From assembly GCA_944325555.1 (NCBI GenBank), contig CALVAN010000001.1, positions 124,001 to 188,000 of the forward strand: DNA of 64,000 bases, read 5' to 3'. Below are positions 53,324 through 63,400 of this stretch, in pieces (position 1 is the first letter of the stretch; each line of letters opens with the position of its first letter). Made by a program: the position numbers and the translations under genes. A model generated the notes under the pieces. The model searched no databases. It worked only from the letters and a program-made list of their open reading frames with translations, and had not been told where the DNA came from. The stretch comes from Candidatus Gastranaerophilales bacterium (GTDB lineage Bacteria; Cyanobacteriota; Vampirovibrionia; Gastranaerophilales; Gastranaerophilaceae).

Positions 53324-53602
53324 ATGAGTCAGGTAGAAAAAACAAAAGAAAATTTGGAAATGTGCAATTGTTTAAAATGTCCTTCATACACAACTTCGTG
53401 TAAAATTAAAGAAGTGCCGCACAACCTTGTGGATATGTTAAAGGGCATAGAAAACGTTGACGGGCTTGAAAATTTGTTTTGTGCTTATACAAAAAGCAGA
53501 TGCATAGACGAAGATAAAGGCTGCCTTTGCAATGTTTGCAGAGTCCATGACAAATACGACCTTGAAGAAGGGCATTACTGCATAACGGAAGGCGGTTACT
53601 AA
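53324..53602 (+). CDS. Cys-rich DUF2769-like protein
   Basis: A 92-residue protein with ten cysteines in two groups: CNCLKCPSYTTSC near the N-terminus and C-x7-C-x6-CxC-x2-C (FCAYTKSRCIDEDKGCLCNVC) further on, with a last Cys in HYCITEGGY. The layout resembles the DUF2769 family, presumed metal or iron-sulfur binding. AAAGGAG precedes the ATG. It is co-transcribed with the ferritin-like gene, which suggests a shared role in iron handling or redox, as an inference. Confidence 0.7.
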   Translation: MSQVEKTKENLEMCNCLKCPSYTTSCKIKEVPHNLVDMLKGIENVDGLENLFCAYTKSRCIDEDKGCLCNVCRVHDKYDLEEGHYCITEGGY

Positions 53603-53619
53603 AAGTATTGTAAAATCTT

Positions 53620-53658
53620 ATCAGTCCCCCGTGCGTCTACGCTATAAGGGGGATTGAT
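53620..53658. repeat. Hairpin-forming dyad between the Cys-rich gene and nfeD
   Basis: ATCAGTCCCCC (53620-53630) pairs with GGGGGATTGAT (53648-53658), with an inner GCGT/ACGC stem (53633-53642). No T-run follows, so terminator function is doubtful. The promoter of the next gene begins two bases later. Confidence 0.5.
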
Positions 53659-53659
53659 A

Positions 53660-53688
53660 TTGCGGTTGCCTTGAAAACACCTTATAAT
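53660..53688 (+). promoter_or_regulatory. Sigma-70 promoter of the nfeD-SPFH operon
   Basis: TTGCGG (53660-53665), a 17-base spacer, then a perfect TATAAT (53683-53688). The start codon of nfeD is 33 bases downstream. Confidence 0.6.
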
Positions 53689-53720
53689 AAATATGTATTT
53701 ACATAATTTATGAGGTCTTA

Positions 53721-54161
53721 ATGGATATATTTAATGCTTGGCAGCTCTGGTGTATAGCGGGGGTTGTGTTTTTTATTATAGAAATGTTTACGCCGGTGAT
53801 GTTCTTTTTTAATCTTGCACTTGCGTGTTTTATAGCTGCAATATGTGCTGCTTGCGGGATTCTGCCGATTGTTCAGGTAATAATTTTTGCGGTATTCTCC
53901 GTAATATTTTTAATCTGGCTCAGACCCGTGCTTGTAAAATATAAAAACAAACCCGAAAACGAAACCGTAGATATGTATGTCGGCAAAGCTGCAAAAGTTT
54001 TAAAAACAGTTACAAAAGACGGCGGACGTATTTATATTTTTGATGAAGAATGGCCGGCTGTATCTCTTAACGAAAATGACGTGTTCAATGAAGGTGAATT
54101 CGTTATTATTGAAAAAACAGAAAACATGCTTATGTATGTTAAAGGAAAGAATGCCGGTTAA
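53721..54161 (+). CDS. NfeD family membrane protein
   Basis: A 146-residue protein with three to four membrane segments in its first 75 residues (LWCIAGVVFFIIEMFTPVMFFFNLALACFIAAICAACG, then VQVIIFAVFSVIFLIWLRP) and a C-terminal OB fold (about 88-143) carrying the NfeD motif VGKAAKVLKTV and INENDVFNEGEFVIIE-like strands. It is the short form lacking the ClpP-like protease domain. NfeD short forms pair with SPFH proteins; two follow here. Its stop overlaps the next ATG by one base. Confidence 0.9.
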   Translation: MDIFNAWQLWCIAGVVFFIIEMFTPVMFFFNLALACFIAAICAACGILPIVQVIIFAVFSVIFLIWLRPVLVKYKNKPENETVDMYVGKAAKVLKTVTKDGGRIYIFDEEWPAVSLNENDVFNEGEFVIIEKTENMLMYVKGKNAG

Positions 54162-54682
54162 TGTGTATAGTTTTTGTCGAAAAAAATGAAGAAATAATTG
54201 TGGAAAAATTCGGAAAATTCTACAGGAAACTAACCGAAGGTGCTCATTTTTTGCTGCCTTTTGTGGAAAAAGTCAGAGGACTGCAGGATCCTGCAAATCC
54301 TAAAAAATATATTAATAACGGCAAAATTAAAACAACCGAAGAGATTTTTTATTTTCCGAAAGACGACAGGATTTTCTTTGCAAAAGATAAGTCCCAATTG
54401 CAGATGAGGGCTGAAATTACATATAGGATTGAAGATTCATATAAAGCCGTATATGAGGTGGATTATTTGTTTGATGCAATTAATCAGCTTTGTGCCGGTA
54501 TTATACAAAGCAGGCTTTTAGATGCACCGGACGGGGTTGACCAGATAGAATATCTTCACAAACTTACCCAAAATGTGATAGAAACTGCAAATGAATATTC
54601 TCAAAAATGGGGGGTGAAAATTTTAAAATTTGAACTCAAACAAATTACTGACACTAACGGAGTAAGGCAAAATTTTGGATAA
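54161..54682 (+). CDS. Short SPFH (band 7) domain protein lacking a membrane anchor
   Basis: A 173-residue protein that is only an SPFH core: FVEKNEEIIVEKFGKFYRKLTEGAHFLLPFVEKVRG, then AEITYRIEDSYKAVYEV and QSRLLDAPDGVDQIEYLHK. It lacks the N-terminal hydrophobic helix and the Ala/Glu-rich C-terminal coiled coil of full-length SPFH proteins. The stop codon is natural and followed by a ribosome site for the next gene, so this is a short paralog, not a frameshift of its neighbour. It is translationally coupled to nfeD by a one-base overlap. Confidence 0.8.
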   Translation: MCIVFVEKNEEIIVEKFGKFYRKLTEGAHFLLPFVEKVRGLQDPANPKKYINNGKIKTTEEIFYFPKDDRIFFAKDKSQLQMRAEITYRIEDSYKAVYEVDYLFDAINQLCAGIIQSRLLDAPDGVDQIEYLHKLTQNVIETANEYSQKWGVKILKFELKQITDTNGVRQNFG

Positions 54683-54716
54683 GTAATAAGTATAAGTAAA
54701 AAGAAAAGGAGAGAAA

Positions 54717-55730
54717 ATGGGAATTTTACTGATTGTATTACTGGTATTGATAGTATGCTATTTCCTTGCAGGTATCAAAATTATTCAACAGGAAGAAGCA
54801 ATGATTATTGAAAGACTCGGGGCTTTTGAAAAAGTTCTTTATGCGGGATTTCATTTGATTATACCGTTTTTTGAATATCCCCGTAAGATTCAATGGAAAG
54901 ATACACAAAAAACTCCGGACGGAAGAACATACTCTTTCTATTCGGAAAAAACCGTTATTGACCTTCGTGAATCCGTAATGGACATCCCAAGACAAAATGT
55001 AATCACAAAAGATAACGTGTCAATTTCAATTAACGCTTTGATTTACTTCCAGATTATGGATGCGAAAAGCGTTGTTTACCGTATTCAAAACCTGCCCGAA
55101 GCAATCGAAAAACTTACACTCACAACAATGAGAAACGTAATCGGTGATATGGTGCTTGATGAGACACTTTCTTCACGTGACACAATCAACGCAAAATTGA
55201 GAGAAACGCTTGATGAAGCCTCCAACAAATGGGGCGTAAAAGTTAACAGAATCGAGCTGCAGGAAATTACTCCGCCTGCTGATGTTCAAGCTTCAATGGA
55301 AAAACAGGTTAAAGCAGAAAGAGAAAAACGTGCTGCTATCTATGAAGCAGAAGGTTTGAAACAGGCTGCAATCTTGAAAGCAGAAGGTGAAAAAACCGCA
55401 GCAATCAACAAAGCGGAAGGTCAAAAACAATCAGCAATTCTTGAAGCCGAAGGTGAAAAAGAAGCTGCAAGACTTATTGCGGAAGGTCAGGCTGCAGCAA
55501 GGGTAAAACAGGCAGAAGCTGAAGCTACCGCAATCGGAAAAACAATCGAAGCTATACAAGACCACGGCCAGCCTGATAAATACCTTATTGCCGTAAGATA
55601 TCTGGATACTTTAAAAGAAATGGTGGAAGGCGAAAACAACAAAGTTGTTTATATGCCTTATGAAGCAACAGGCATATTAAGCTCTGTTGACGGTATTAAA
55701 CAAATGCTTGACGGAGCTAAGGTTCAATAG
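54717..55730 (+). CDS. SPFH/stomatin-like membrane protein (QmcA type)
   Basis: A 337-residue protein. The N-terminal helix ILLIVLLVLIVCYFLAGIKII anchors it, followed by the band 7 domain (EEAMIIERLGAFEKVLYAGFHLIIPFF) and a C-terminal Ala/Glu-rich helix with tandem AEGEK repeats (KAEGEKTAAINKAEGQKQSAILEAEGEKEAARLIAEGQ, about 215-275). Such proteins build large membrane rings (stomatin/QmcA) that organise membrane microdomains or guard proteases. It is 34 bases after the short SPFH gene. A terminator follows. Confidence 0.93.
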   Translation: MGILLIVLLVLIVCYFLAGIKIIQQEEAMIIERLGAFEKVLYAGFHLIIPFFEYPRKIQWKDTQKTPDGRTYSFYSEKTVIDLRESVMDIPRQNVITKDNVSISINALIYFQIMDAKSVVYRIQNLPEAIEKLTLTTMRNVIGDMVLDETLSSRDTINAKLRETLDEASNKWGVKVNRIELQEITPPADVQASMEKQVKAEREKRAAIYEAEGLKQAAILKAEGEKTAAINKAEGQKQSAILEAEGEKEAARLIAEGQAAARVKQAEAEATAIGKTIEAIQDHGQPDKYLIAVRYLDTLKEMVEGENNKVVYMPYEATGILSSVDGIKQMLDGAKVQ

Positions 55731-55750
55731 ACAATATAAAAAAATCAAGA

Positions 55751-55784
55751 TAAGCCTGCTTGTTTTTTCAAGCGGGCTTATTTT
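55751..55784 (+). terminator. Intrinsic terminator of the nfeD-SPFH operon
   Basis: TAAGCCTGCTTG pairs with CAAGCGGGCTTA (one G-U), loop of T's, followed by TTTT. Confidence 0.85.
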
Positions 55785-55866
55785 ATATAACCGAACATGA
55801 CATTGAGTTCTATTTATTATAAAATTCCATTAGAGGAAAATAATTAATAATAAAAGGGACATAAAA

Positions 55867-58323
55867 ATGAAAATTTCACTGGAATGGCTTAATGAATACG
55901 TTGACCTGTCGGATTTAACACCCGAACAAATCGCTCACGAACTTACCATGAGCGGGTTAGAAGTAGAAGAAATTGAAAAAACAGGCCCGAAATTTTCAAA
56001 TATAAGAACCGCACAAATTAAATTAATCGAACAGCACCCCAACGCCGACAAACTTCACCTTGTAACTGTTGATATCGGCAATGAAACAAAAACAGTCGTG
56101 TGTGGTGCTCAAAATATAGAAGAAGGTCAAATTATCCCCTACGCTTCCGTAGGCTCAAAAGTTCTGGATCGAAAAACAGGCGAACAGTTTGAACTTACCC
56201 CAGCAAAAATCAGAGGTGTAGAATCTCAGGGCATGCTCTGTTCTCAGGATGAACTGGGGCTTGAAAATATGCAAGAGGAAGACGGAATCCTTATCTTAAA
56301 CAGACTTTATAAGGCTATAAAGCTCGGCGAACCGCTTGAAAAGCTCCTTCAAATAAAAGAAGACATTGTCCTTGACGTTGCTCCGACAGCAAACAGAGGC
56401 GATGAGATGTCCATAATCGGCGTTGCCAGAGAAATATCAGCTATCTTTAACAAAAAATTGAATTTTTCACCGCTTCAAAGCACACGTGACAATTCAACCG
56501 ACAAATTTAAAGTTGAAATTCTGGATACTGAAGGCTGCAAATACTATAGCGTAGGGCTTTTGAACGATTTAACAATCAAACCCTCGCCCGATTGGATGCA
56601 AAGACGCCTTACAGCCTGCGGCGTGAGAGCAATTAATAACGTTGTTGATATAACAAACTATGTGCTTTTGGAATACGGCTGCCCGCTGCACGCCTTTGAC
56701 AGAGATAAATTAAACGGATACCTCTGTGTAAGACGTGCGCACGAAGGCGAAACAATCGTTACTCTTGATGAAATCGAACGTAAAACAACTTCTGATACCG
56801 TATTGATTGCAACAAAAGAAAAATCTGTCTGCGTAGGCGGTGTATTCGGCGGTGCAAACAGTGAAGTCGACGAAAATACAAAAAATCTGGCACTCGAAGC
56901 CGCATACTTTACACCTGCACAAAACAGACGTTCTGCAAGAAGCATAGGCTACAGAAGCGAAGCCAGTGCAAGATACGAAAGAGGCGTTGATATCGAAATG
57001 GTAAAACCCGCTTTAATGCGTGCAATGCAGCTTATGGTAGAGCTTGCGGGCGCTAAAGTGGACGGTATCGTAGAAACAGGCGATAATAAATTACCTGAAA
57101 AAGATATCACTTTGAGATTCGCTCAAATTAAACGTATGCTCGGGTCTGAAATCCCTTCGGAAAAATGCATAGAAATCCTCGGCAACCTCGGGTTTGAGCT
57201 TCTTGGCAAAAATGAAGTCGCAGCAAAATTCAAAGTACCTTCCTTCAGAATGGTGGATGTGTATAGAGAAATTGACCTGATTGAAGAAATTTCAAGAATC
57301 TACGGCTATGACAAAATTGACCCGACCTTGCCCAAAAATACACAGTCACCGGAGATAACACAAGAGTCAAAAATCTGCAAAAAGATTCATAATATGTTCC
57401 TCGGTGCGGGATTTTATGAAACAGTAACATCATCTCTTGTCGGGGCGCCTATATATAACGAGTTCTCGGTAAAATATGATGATGCTAAAGCCGTAAAAGT
57501 ATGCAATCCGCAGAGCGAAGAACATACAATGCTGCGTCAGTCTATGATACCGAGCATTTTAAACGTTGTAAAAACAAATATTGCAAACGGACAAAAGAAT
57601 TTGCGTCTGTTTGAAACAGGCAGAACATATTTTGTTGAAGGGCCTGCCGATGAAAAGAATACGGGCGTAACGGAAAAAAGAATGCTTGCTGGTGCTTTAA
57701 CGGGTGATGTAAGCTGCGGAAGCTGGATTAAAAAGCCTGAAACAGATTTTTACACGGTAAAAGGCATAATAGAAGACCTTCTTATTATGCTGGGGCTTGA
57801 AAACAGAGTACAGCTCAGAGAATGCAAGGACAAGGAGTTTTTGCACCCCGGAAAATGCGCAAAGCTTGTTATGCTCGGCAAACAGCCTCTGGAAGTAGGA
57901 TTTTTCGGAGAAGTTCATCCGCTTTTAAAAGACAAAGAAAAATTCCAGCAGAATGTGTATCTGTTTGAAATAGATTTGGAAGAACTTTTAAAAGCAGTAC
58001 ATATTTCAACGGTTAAATACAAAAAATTACCTCAATTCCCTGAGGTACAAAGAGATTTGGCATTTATCGTTCCTGAAAATGTCAGCTGTGACGAAATCTC
58101 AAGAATTATCAAAAAATCCGTTAAAAACACTCTGTTTAACGGAGAAGAACTCTTTGACGTATATCAGGGCGAACACATCGAGGACGGATTCAAGAGTATG
58201 GCTTTCAGAATCAAGCTTCAGGATAAAGAAGCTACATTAACCGATGAAGCCGTAGAAGAACAAATGAATTCAATAAGAAACAACCTTAAAAAATCTGTTG
58301 CTAACCTCAGCTTCAGAGAATAG
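55867..58323 (+). CDS. pheT: Phenylalanyl-tRNA synthetase beta subunit
   Basis: An 818-residue subunit. Domains in order: N-terminal tRNA-binding OB fold (IRTAQIKLIEQHPNADKLHLVTVDIG, about 40-150), B3/B4 editing domain, B5 (about 400-480), the synthetase-like core (EEISRIYGYDKI, TVTSSL) and the C-terminal anticodon-binding domain (YKKLPQFPEVQRDLAFIVPENVSCDE, about 725-818). Complete and of normal length. The alpha subunit pheS is not adjacent, so the subunits are encoded apart. GGG stands before the ATG. Confidence 0.97.
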   Translation: MKISLEWLNEYVDLSDLTPEQIAHELTMSGLEVEEIEKTGPKFSNIRTAQIKLIEQHPNADKLHLVTVDIGNETKTVVCGAQNIEEGQIIPYASVGSKVLDRKTGEQFELTPAKIRGVESQGMLCSQDELGLENMQEEDGILILNRLYKAIKLGEPLEKLLQIKEDIVLDVAPTANRGDEMSIIGVAREISAIFNKKLNFSPLQSTRDNSTDKFKVEILDTEGCKYYSVGLLNDLTIKPSPDWMQRRLTACGVRAINNVVDITNYVLLEYGCPLHAFDRDKLNGYLCVRRAHEGETIVTLDEIERKTTSDTVLIATKEKSVCVGGVFGGANSEVDENTKNLALEAAYFTPAQNRRSARSIGYRSEASARYERGVDIEMVKPALMRAMQLMVELAGAKVDGIVETGDNKLPEKDITLRFAQIKRMLGSEIPSEKCIEILGNLGFELLGKNEVAAKFKVPSFRMVDVYREIDLIEEISRIYGYDKIDPTLPKNTQSPEITQESKICKKIHNMFLGAGFYETVTSSLVGAPIYNEFSVKYDDAKAVKVCNPQSEEHTMLRQSMIPSILNVVKTNIANGQKNLRLFETGRTYFVEGPADEKNTGVTEKRMLAGALTGDVSCGSWIKKPETDFYTVKGIIEDLLIMLGLENRVQLRECKDKEFLHPGKCAKLVMLGKQPLEVGFFGEVHPLLKDKEKFQQNVYLFEIDLEELLKAVHISTVKYKKLPQFPEVQRDLAFIVPENVSCDEISRIIKKSVKNTLFNGEELFDVYQGEHIEDGFKSMAFRIKLQDKEATLTDEAVEEQMNSIRNNLKKSVANLSFRE

Positions 58324-58333
58324 AAAGATATTT

Positions 58334-59566
58334 ATGAACAACGAACAACTGGTAAAAGATATCACTGCAAAAGACGAGCAAAAAGCTCTGGCTGCCGCAC
58401 GTGAAATCGTTGATAACACAAATACGGAAGCTTTCAAAATGCTTACGGACAAGAGTGAATTTCTCTTTGATTTTGTTAAAAACAATGTCTGCAAGCGTTT
58501 GAGCAAGGCAATCAATGACAACAATTACAGAAATCTGTTTGCTTTTTTGAAAATCTACAGCCCCGATTTTGAGGATGTGATAGTCGGCTCGCTTGCAAAG
58601 TATGCAAATGAAGATATGACGGACGAAATTCTGGAGCTTCTCGAACACGGCACTGATGACGAAAAAGCCTATGCGGCAAAGTATTTTTCATACATTCCCG
58701 ACACCATTGCTGCGGATGATTTAACACAATACGCCTTCGGGGATAATGAGGCGCTTGCTTTTAATGCTGCAAAAGCTTTGGGGGCTATGAATACAGATTT
58801 TGCTTATCAAAAAGCAATTGAGCTTTTAAACTCTGATGATGAGTTTACTGTGTTGAAGGCGGTAAAGTTTCTTGTTGCTTATGAAAACAAGAACGCTGTG
58901 GAACACATATTAAACGCAATGGAGCGCTCTTCCATGAGCGAAAATATTGCGGGTGAAGTCCCATACATACAAAGCCTGATGGAGCTTTTGACCACTTACG
59001 AAAACAAAAGTCAGGTGCTTTTGTGTATTGATAATATCCTTTCCGGCCTTGGCGAGATATTACCGTTGAATCAAATATTTTGTTTCGAGTTGTTTGAAGT
59101 GCTTTCGTTTTTAATTGATTTCAATATAAAAAACAAAGATTCTCAGGCGGCAGTTGTTTTGTTAAAGGCATTATCAAAATTTGAAATGCTTTCGGAAAAT
59201 GAAGAATACACTTTTGACGAAGATAAGAACACAAAACAGGAAATTAACGAGATTTGCGGACTTTTAAAACATCAGCAGGAATATTTTTGGAATGCACAGA
59301 AGAATCTTGTTAAAAACGAGTTAAAATTGCCGGAATCCGATATTCACCGCATAAGCAGCGCCCTCGGTATTGTTGCGGAATACAAACTTACACAGGCCGA
59401 ACAGGAAATAAAAGATTTGCTTAGCGGAAATGATGAAATTATCCTGTGCGAGGCTGTCATTGTACTGAAAGAACTTAACCTGCTTGACGGTATTGATAAA
59501 GATTCTATTTTAAATAAAGTACACGACGAAAATAAAAAAGCACTAATCCAGAGTTTTTTATGCTGA
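58334..59566 (+). CDS. HEAT-repeat-like hypothetical protein
   Basis: A 410-residue, nearly all-helical acidic protein with paired-helix units resembling HEAT/ARM repeats: DEILELLEHGTDDEKAYAAKYFSYIPD, NEALAFNAAKALGAMNTDFAYQKAIELLNSDDEFTVLKAVKFLVAYENKNAVEHILNAMER, and LSGNDEIILCEAVIVLKELNLLDG near the end. It has no signal or membrane segment, and no catalytic motif. ATG 58334 is chosen; the frame reaches back into pheT. The stop overlaps tatD by seven bases, so the two are coupled. A scaffold role is likely but unproven. Confidence 0.7.
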   Translation: MNNEQLVKDITAKDEQKALAAAREIVDNTNTEAFKMLTDKSEFLFDFVKNNVCKRLSKAINDNNYRNLFAFLKIYSPDFEDVIVGSLAKYANEDMTDEILELLEHGTDDEKAYAAKYFSYIPDTIAADDLTQYAFGDNEALAFNAAKALGAMNTDFAYQKAIELLNSDDEFTVLKAVKFLVAYENKNAVEHILNAMERSSMSENIAGEVPYIQSLMELLTTYENKSQVLLCIDNILSGLGEILPLNQIFCFELFEVLSFLIDFNIKNKDSQAAVVLLKALSKFEMLSENEEYTFDEDKNTKQEINEICGLLKHQQEYFWNAQKNLVKNELKLPESDIHRISSALGIVAEYKLTQAEQEIKDLLSGNDEIILCEAVIVLKELNLLDGIDKDSILNKVHDENKKALIQSFLC

Positions 59567-60324
59567 TAGATACTCATACTCATATTGATATGGAAAACTT
59601 TAAAGACCGTTTTGATGAAGTTATTAAAACGGCAAAAGAGTACGGGGTTGAAAAGGTTGTTATCCCCGGAGTAGAACCAGCCGGGTTTGCCCGCATTGCC
59701 GAACTCTGTGAAAATTACGAAAATGTTTACGGGGCTGTGGGTGTGCACCCTGAAGAACTGAATTCCTACAGCGAAGAAGCCGAAGAACAGATAAAACAAT
59801 ACCTCAAACATTCAAAAATTGTTGCACTTGGCGAAGTCGGGCTGGATTATTACTGGGATAAATCACAGATAGAAAAACAGAAAGAAATTTTTGAACGGCA
59901 GATTTTAATTGCCAAAGAGGTTGGCAAACCTGTTCTTGTCCACGACAGGGAAGCTCATCAGGACAGTTTTGAAATTTTGAAAAGAACAAAAGCCGCTGAT
60001 GTCGGGGTTGTAATGCACTGTTTTTCAGGAAGTCCGGAATTTGCTATGGAGTGTGTGAAAGAAGGTTTTTATATAGCTCTTGGCGGGGTAGTGACTTTTA
60101 AAAACGCCAAAAAGGTAAAAGAGGTTGCAAAAGTTGTGCCTCTTGATAAACTGCTTTTGGAAACAGATGCTCCCTATATGACACCGGTACCTTTCAGAGG
60201 AAAAGAAAATCAGCCGGCGTATGTAAAATTTGTTGCTCAAGAGATTGCGCAGCTTCGAGGCATAAGTTTTGATGAGGTGGCGGCGGCGACCGGTGCAAAT
60301 GCGCAAAAACTTTTGAAGATTTAA
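59560..60324 (+). CDS. tatD: TatD family metal-dependent DNase/hydrolase
   Basis: A 254-residue TIM-barrel enzyme. Metal-binding motifs: DTHTHIDMENF at the N-terminus, VGVHPEEL, GEVGLDYYWDK, PVLVHDREAHQD, MHCFSGSPE and LLLETDAPYM. Family enzymes act as 3'-5' exonucleases or D-tyrosyl-tRNA-linked hydrolases; many genomes carry this YcfH/YabD form next to aminoacyl-tRNA synthetases or dnaE-type genes. It overlaps the HEAT-like gene and precedes dnaE. Confidence 0.95.
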   Translation: MLIDTHTHIDMENFKDRFDEVIKTAKEYGVEKVVIPGVEPAGFARIAELCENYENVYGAVGVHPEELNSYSEEAEEQIKQYLKHSKIVALGEVGLDYYWDKSQIEKQKEIFERQILIAKEVGKPVLVHDREAHQDSFEILKRTKAADVGVVMHCFSGSPEFAMECVKEGFYIALGGVVTFKNAKKVKEVAKVVPLDKLLLETDAPYMTPVPFRGKENQPAYVKFVAQEIAQLRGISFDEVAAATGANAQKLLKI

Positions 60325-60443
60325 TGGTGATTCTTGATAGCAGCATTATCATTGTTGCTTCACGTTTCTATAAAATATGCTGAAAAAAAAGCCTTTGTGT
60401 GGTTAAATAATTAATAAGCAAACATGGGGAATGGGGTAATTTA

Positions 60444-63400
60444 ATGCAATACGTACCGCTACATTTACACACCGAAAACAGTCTTCTTGACGGCGCAATC
60501 AGAATTAAAGAACTGTGTAAATTTGCTAAAGAAAATGACATGCCGGCAGTCGCACTGACAGACCACGGCAATATGTACGGTGCAATTCAAATGTATGAAA
60601 CAGCCAAAGAAATGGGGCTGAAACCGCTTATCGGCTGTGAATTTTATGTATATGACGGAGATATTACGGAAAAAAATCCCGCCAAAACTCACCCTTATCA
60701 CCTTGTGCTTATCGCAAAAGACCAAACGGGTTACAAAAACCTTGTAAAACTTGTTTCCATTGCAAAATGCAAGGGTATGTATTACAAACCAAGAATCAAC
60801 CATGAACTTATCGAGCAGTACCACGAAGGGTTGATTTGCCTTTCAGCCTGCGTACAGGGCGAAATCGCACAGGGCTTTATCAGAGGAGAAAAAGAATTTT
60901 CCTATGAAACCGCAAAATTTTACAAAGGTCTGTTCGGCGATGATTACTATATTGAACTACAGGACCACGGGCTTGAAAAACAGAAAATGTCAAACCCCGG
61001 CATGATTGAACTTGCTAAAGAACTCGGCATAAAAATGGTCATTACAAATGACAGCCACTATTTAAAAAAAGAGGACGCCGACTGGCACGACACACTTTTG
61101 TGTATCCAGACAAACGCTTTAAAAGAAAGCAACGACAGATTCCGTTTTCCTAACGACGAATTTTACGTAAAAACACCCGAACAGCTCAGGGATTCCTTCC
61201 GCTGGATGGATACCGAGATGTTTGAGGAGTGTATAAAAAACACCGTAGAAGTTGCGGATAAATGCCATTTGATAATCGAAATGGGCAAATATCACATTCC
61301 GTATTTTGAAATTCCTGCAGGTCATACCTCGGAAACTTACCTTGACTACATGTGTATGAAGGGTATCAAAAAAAGATACGGAGATTTGACTCCGGAGTTA
61401 AAGGAACGTCTGGATTATGAACTCGGGGTTATCAACAAGATGGGGTTTGCTGAGTACTTCTTGATTGTATCCGACTTTATCCAGTATGCAAAAAGAAACG
61501 ATATCCCTGTCGGTCCGGGGCGTGGTTCGGCTGCGGGGAGTCTGGTTTCTTACGTACTTGAAATTACCGACCTCGACCCTATCAAGCACAATCTGTTGTT
61601 CGAAAGATTTTTAAACCCCGAACGTGTAAGCATGCCTGATGTGGACGTGGATTTTTGTGTTGAGCGCCGAGGCGAAGTAATTGATTACGTTACCCAAAAA
61701 TACGGTGCGGATAAGGTCTGTCAGATTGTTACCTTCGGTACACTCGCTGCCAGAAACGCAATGAAATCAGTGGCACGTGTATATGACATCCCGTTCGCAC
61801 AGAGCAACCAGTGGGCTCAGCTTATACCGGCCGAACCTAAAATTAAAATTGACGATGCCCTAAAAGAGGGGATGGAGCTTAGAAAACTCTATGACACGGA
61901 TCCGACTGTTAAAAAACTCGTTGATATGGCAAAAGCCATTGAAGGGCTAAAAAACAACACGGGTATGCACGCAGCCGGTGTTATTATCTCTAAAATGCCG
62001 TTGTCGGACGTTGTTCCTGTTGAACCTTCAAAAGAAGGAATTATCGTAACCGAATATACGATGATAGAAGACGAGCACATCGGTCTGTTAAAAATGGACT
62101 TTTTGGGCTTAAGAAACCTTACTATTATCCATAATGCCCTGAAGATGATACAAAAACGCACGGGCGAATGGCTTGAAATTAACCAGATTCCTCTTGATGA
62201 CCAGCTTACTTTTGACCTTTTGCAAAGAGGCGACACGGACGGTGTGTTCCAGCTTGAATCTTCGGGTATGAAAAAACTGGTTAAGGATTTAAAACCTTCG
62301 GTGTTTGAAGATTTGGGCGCTCTGGTTGCGCTGTTTCGTCCGGGACCACTTGGCTCCGGCATGGTACAGGACTTTGTTGAACGTAAGCACGGAAGACAAA
62401 AGATTGAATACGCTCACCCGCTTTTGGAACCTATCTTAAAAGATACCTACGGCACAATCGTATATCAGGAACAAATCATGCAGATATTCCAGACCCTTGC
62501 GGATTACTCGCTGGGGCAAGCGGATAACGTACGCCGTATGATGGGTAAAAAACAGATTGAAAAAATGGCTGAGCAAAAAGGTTTGTTCATAGAACGCTCG
62601 GCTGCTCACGGTATGACGGAAAAAGGCGCAACGGAACTTTTTGAACAGATAGAAAAGTTTGCTTCATACTGCTTTAACCGAAGCCACTCAGCTGCTTATG
62701 CGTTTGTTTCTTACCAGACGGCATATTTAAAGGCGCATTATCCGGTTGAATATATGTCCGCTCTTTTATCCAGCGTATCAAGCGATCAGGAAAAAACACA
62801 GCTTTACATTGCCGAATGCCAAAAAATGGGAATCAAAGTTCTTGCGCCCGATATCAACAAATCAAACGCAAAATTTACGCCTGACGGAAACAATATCCGT
62901 TTCGGGCTTGCGTCTATCAAAAACGTCGGCGAAGGTGTTATTGAGCTTATCGAAAAAGAACGTGAAACAGAAGAAGGCGAGTTCAAATCCCTGTATGATT
63001 TCTGTACAAGGATTGACACAAAGGCACTGAACACAAGAACTCTTGAAAGTTTAATCAAATCGGGAGCTTTTGCGAATATTGAAAAAAGCCGCAAACAGCT
63101 TATAGAAAATCTCGAGCCGTTGATGGCTTCGGCTAAACGCCAGAACGAGTCCAAAATGCTCGGGCAGGCGAGCTTGTTTGCCGGCATGACCACGAGCGCC
63201 GGTGTTGAACTTGATACATATACGCTCACCGGCAGCGATGCTGAATTTGACGACAAGCAGATTCAGGCATTTGAAAAAGAATACCTCGGCTTTTACGTTA
63301 CCAGCCACCCGCTTTCAAGCATTGTTGACAAACTGCCGTTTTTAACAACGCACAATATTGCGGAATTGAAGGATATGCCAAACGACAAACCCGTTACAAT

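Noticed and set aside
54161-54682. Frameshifted 5' half of the following SPFH gene
   Set aside because: The next gene has its own complete SPFH domain and anchor, and the short gene ends at a normal stop with a ribosome site after it, so it is a separate short paralog.
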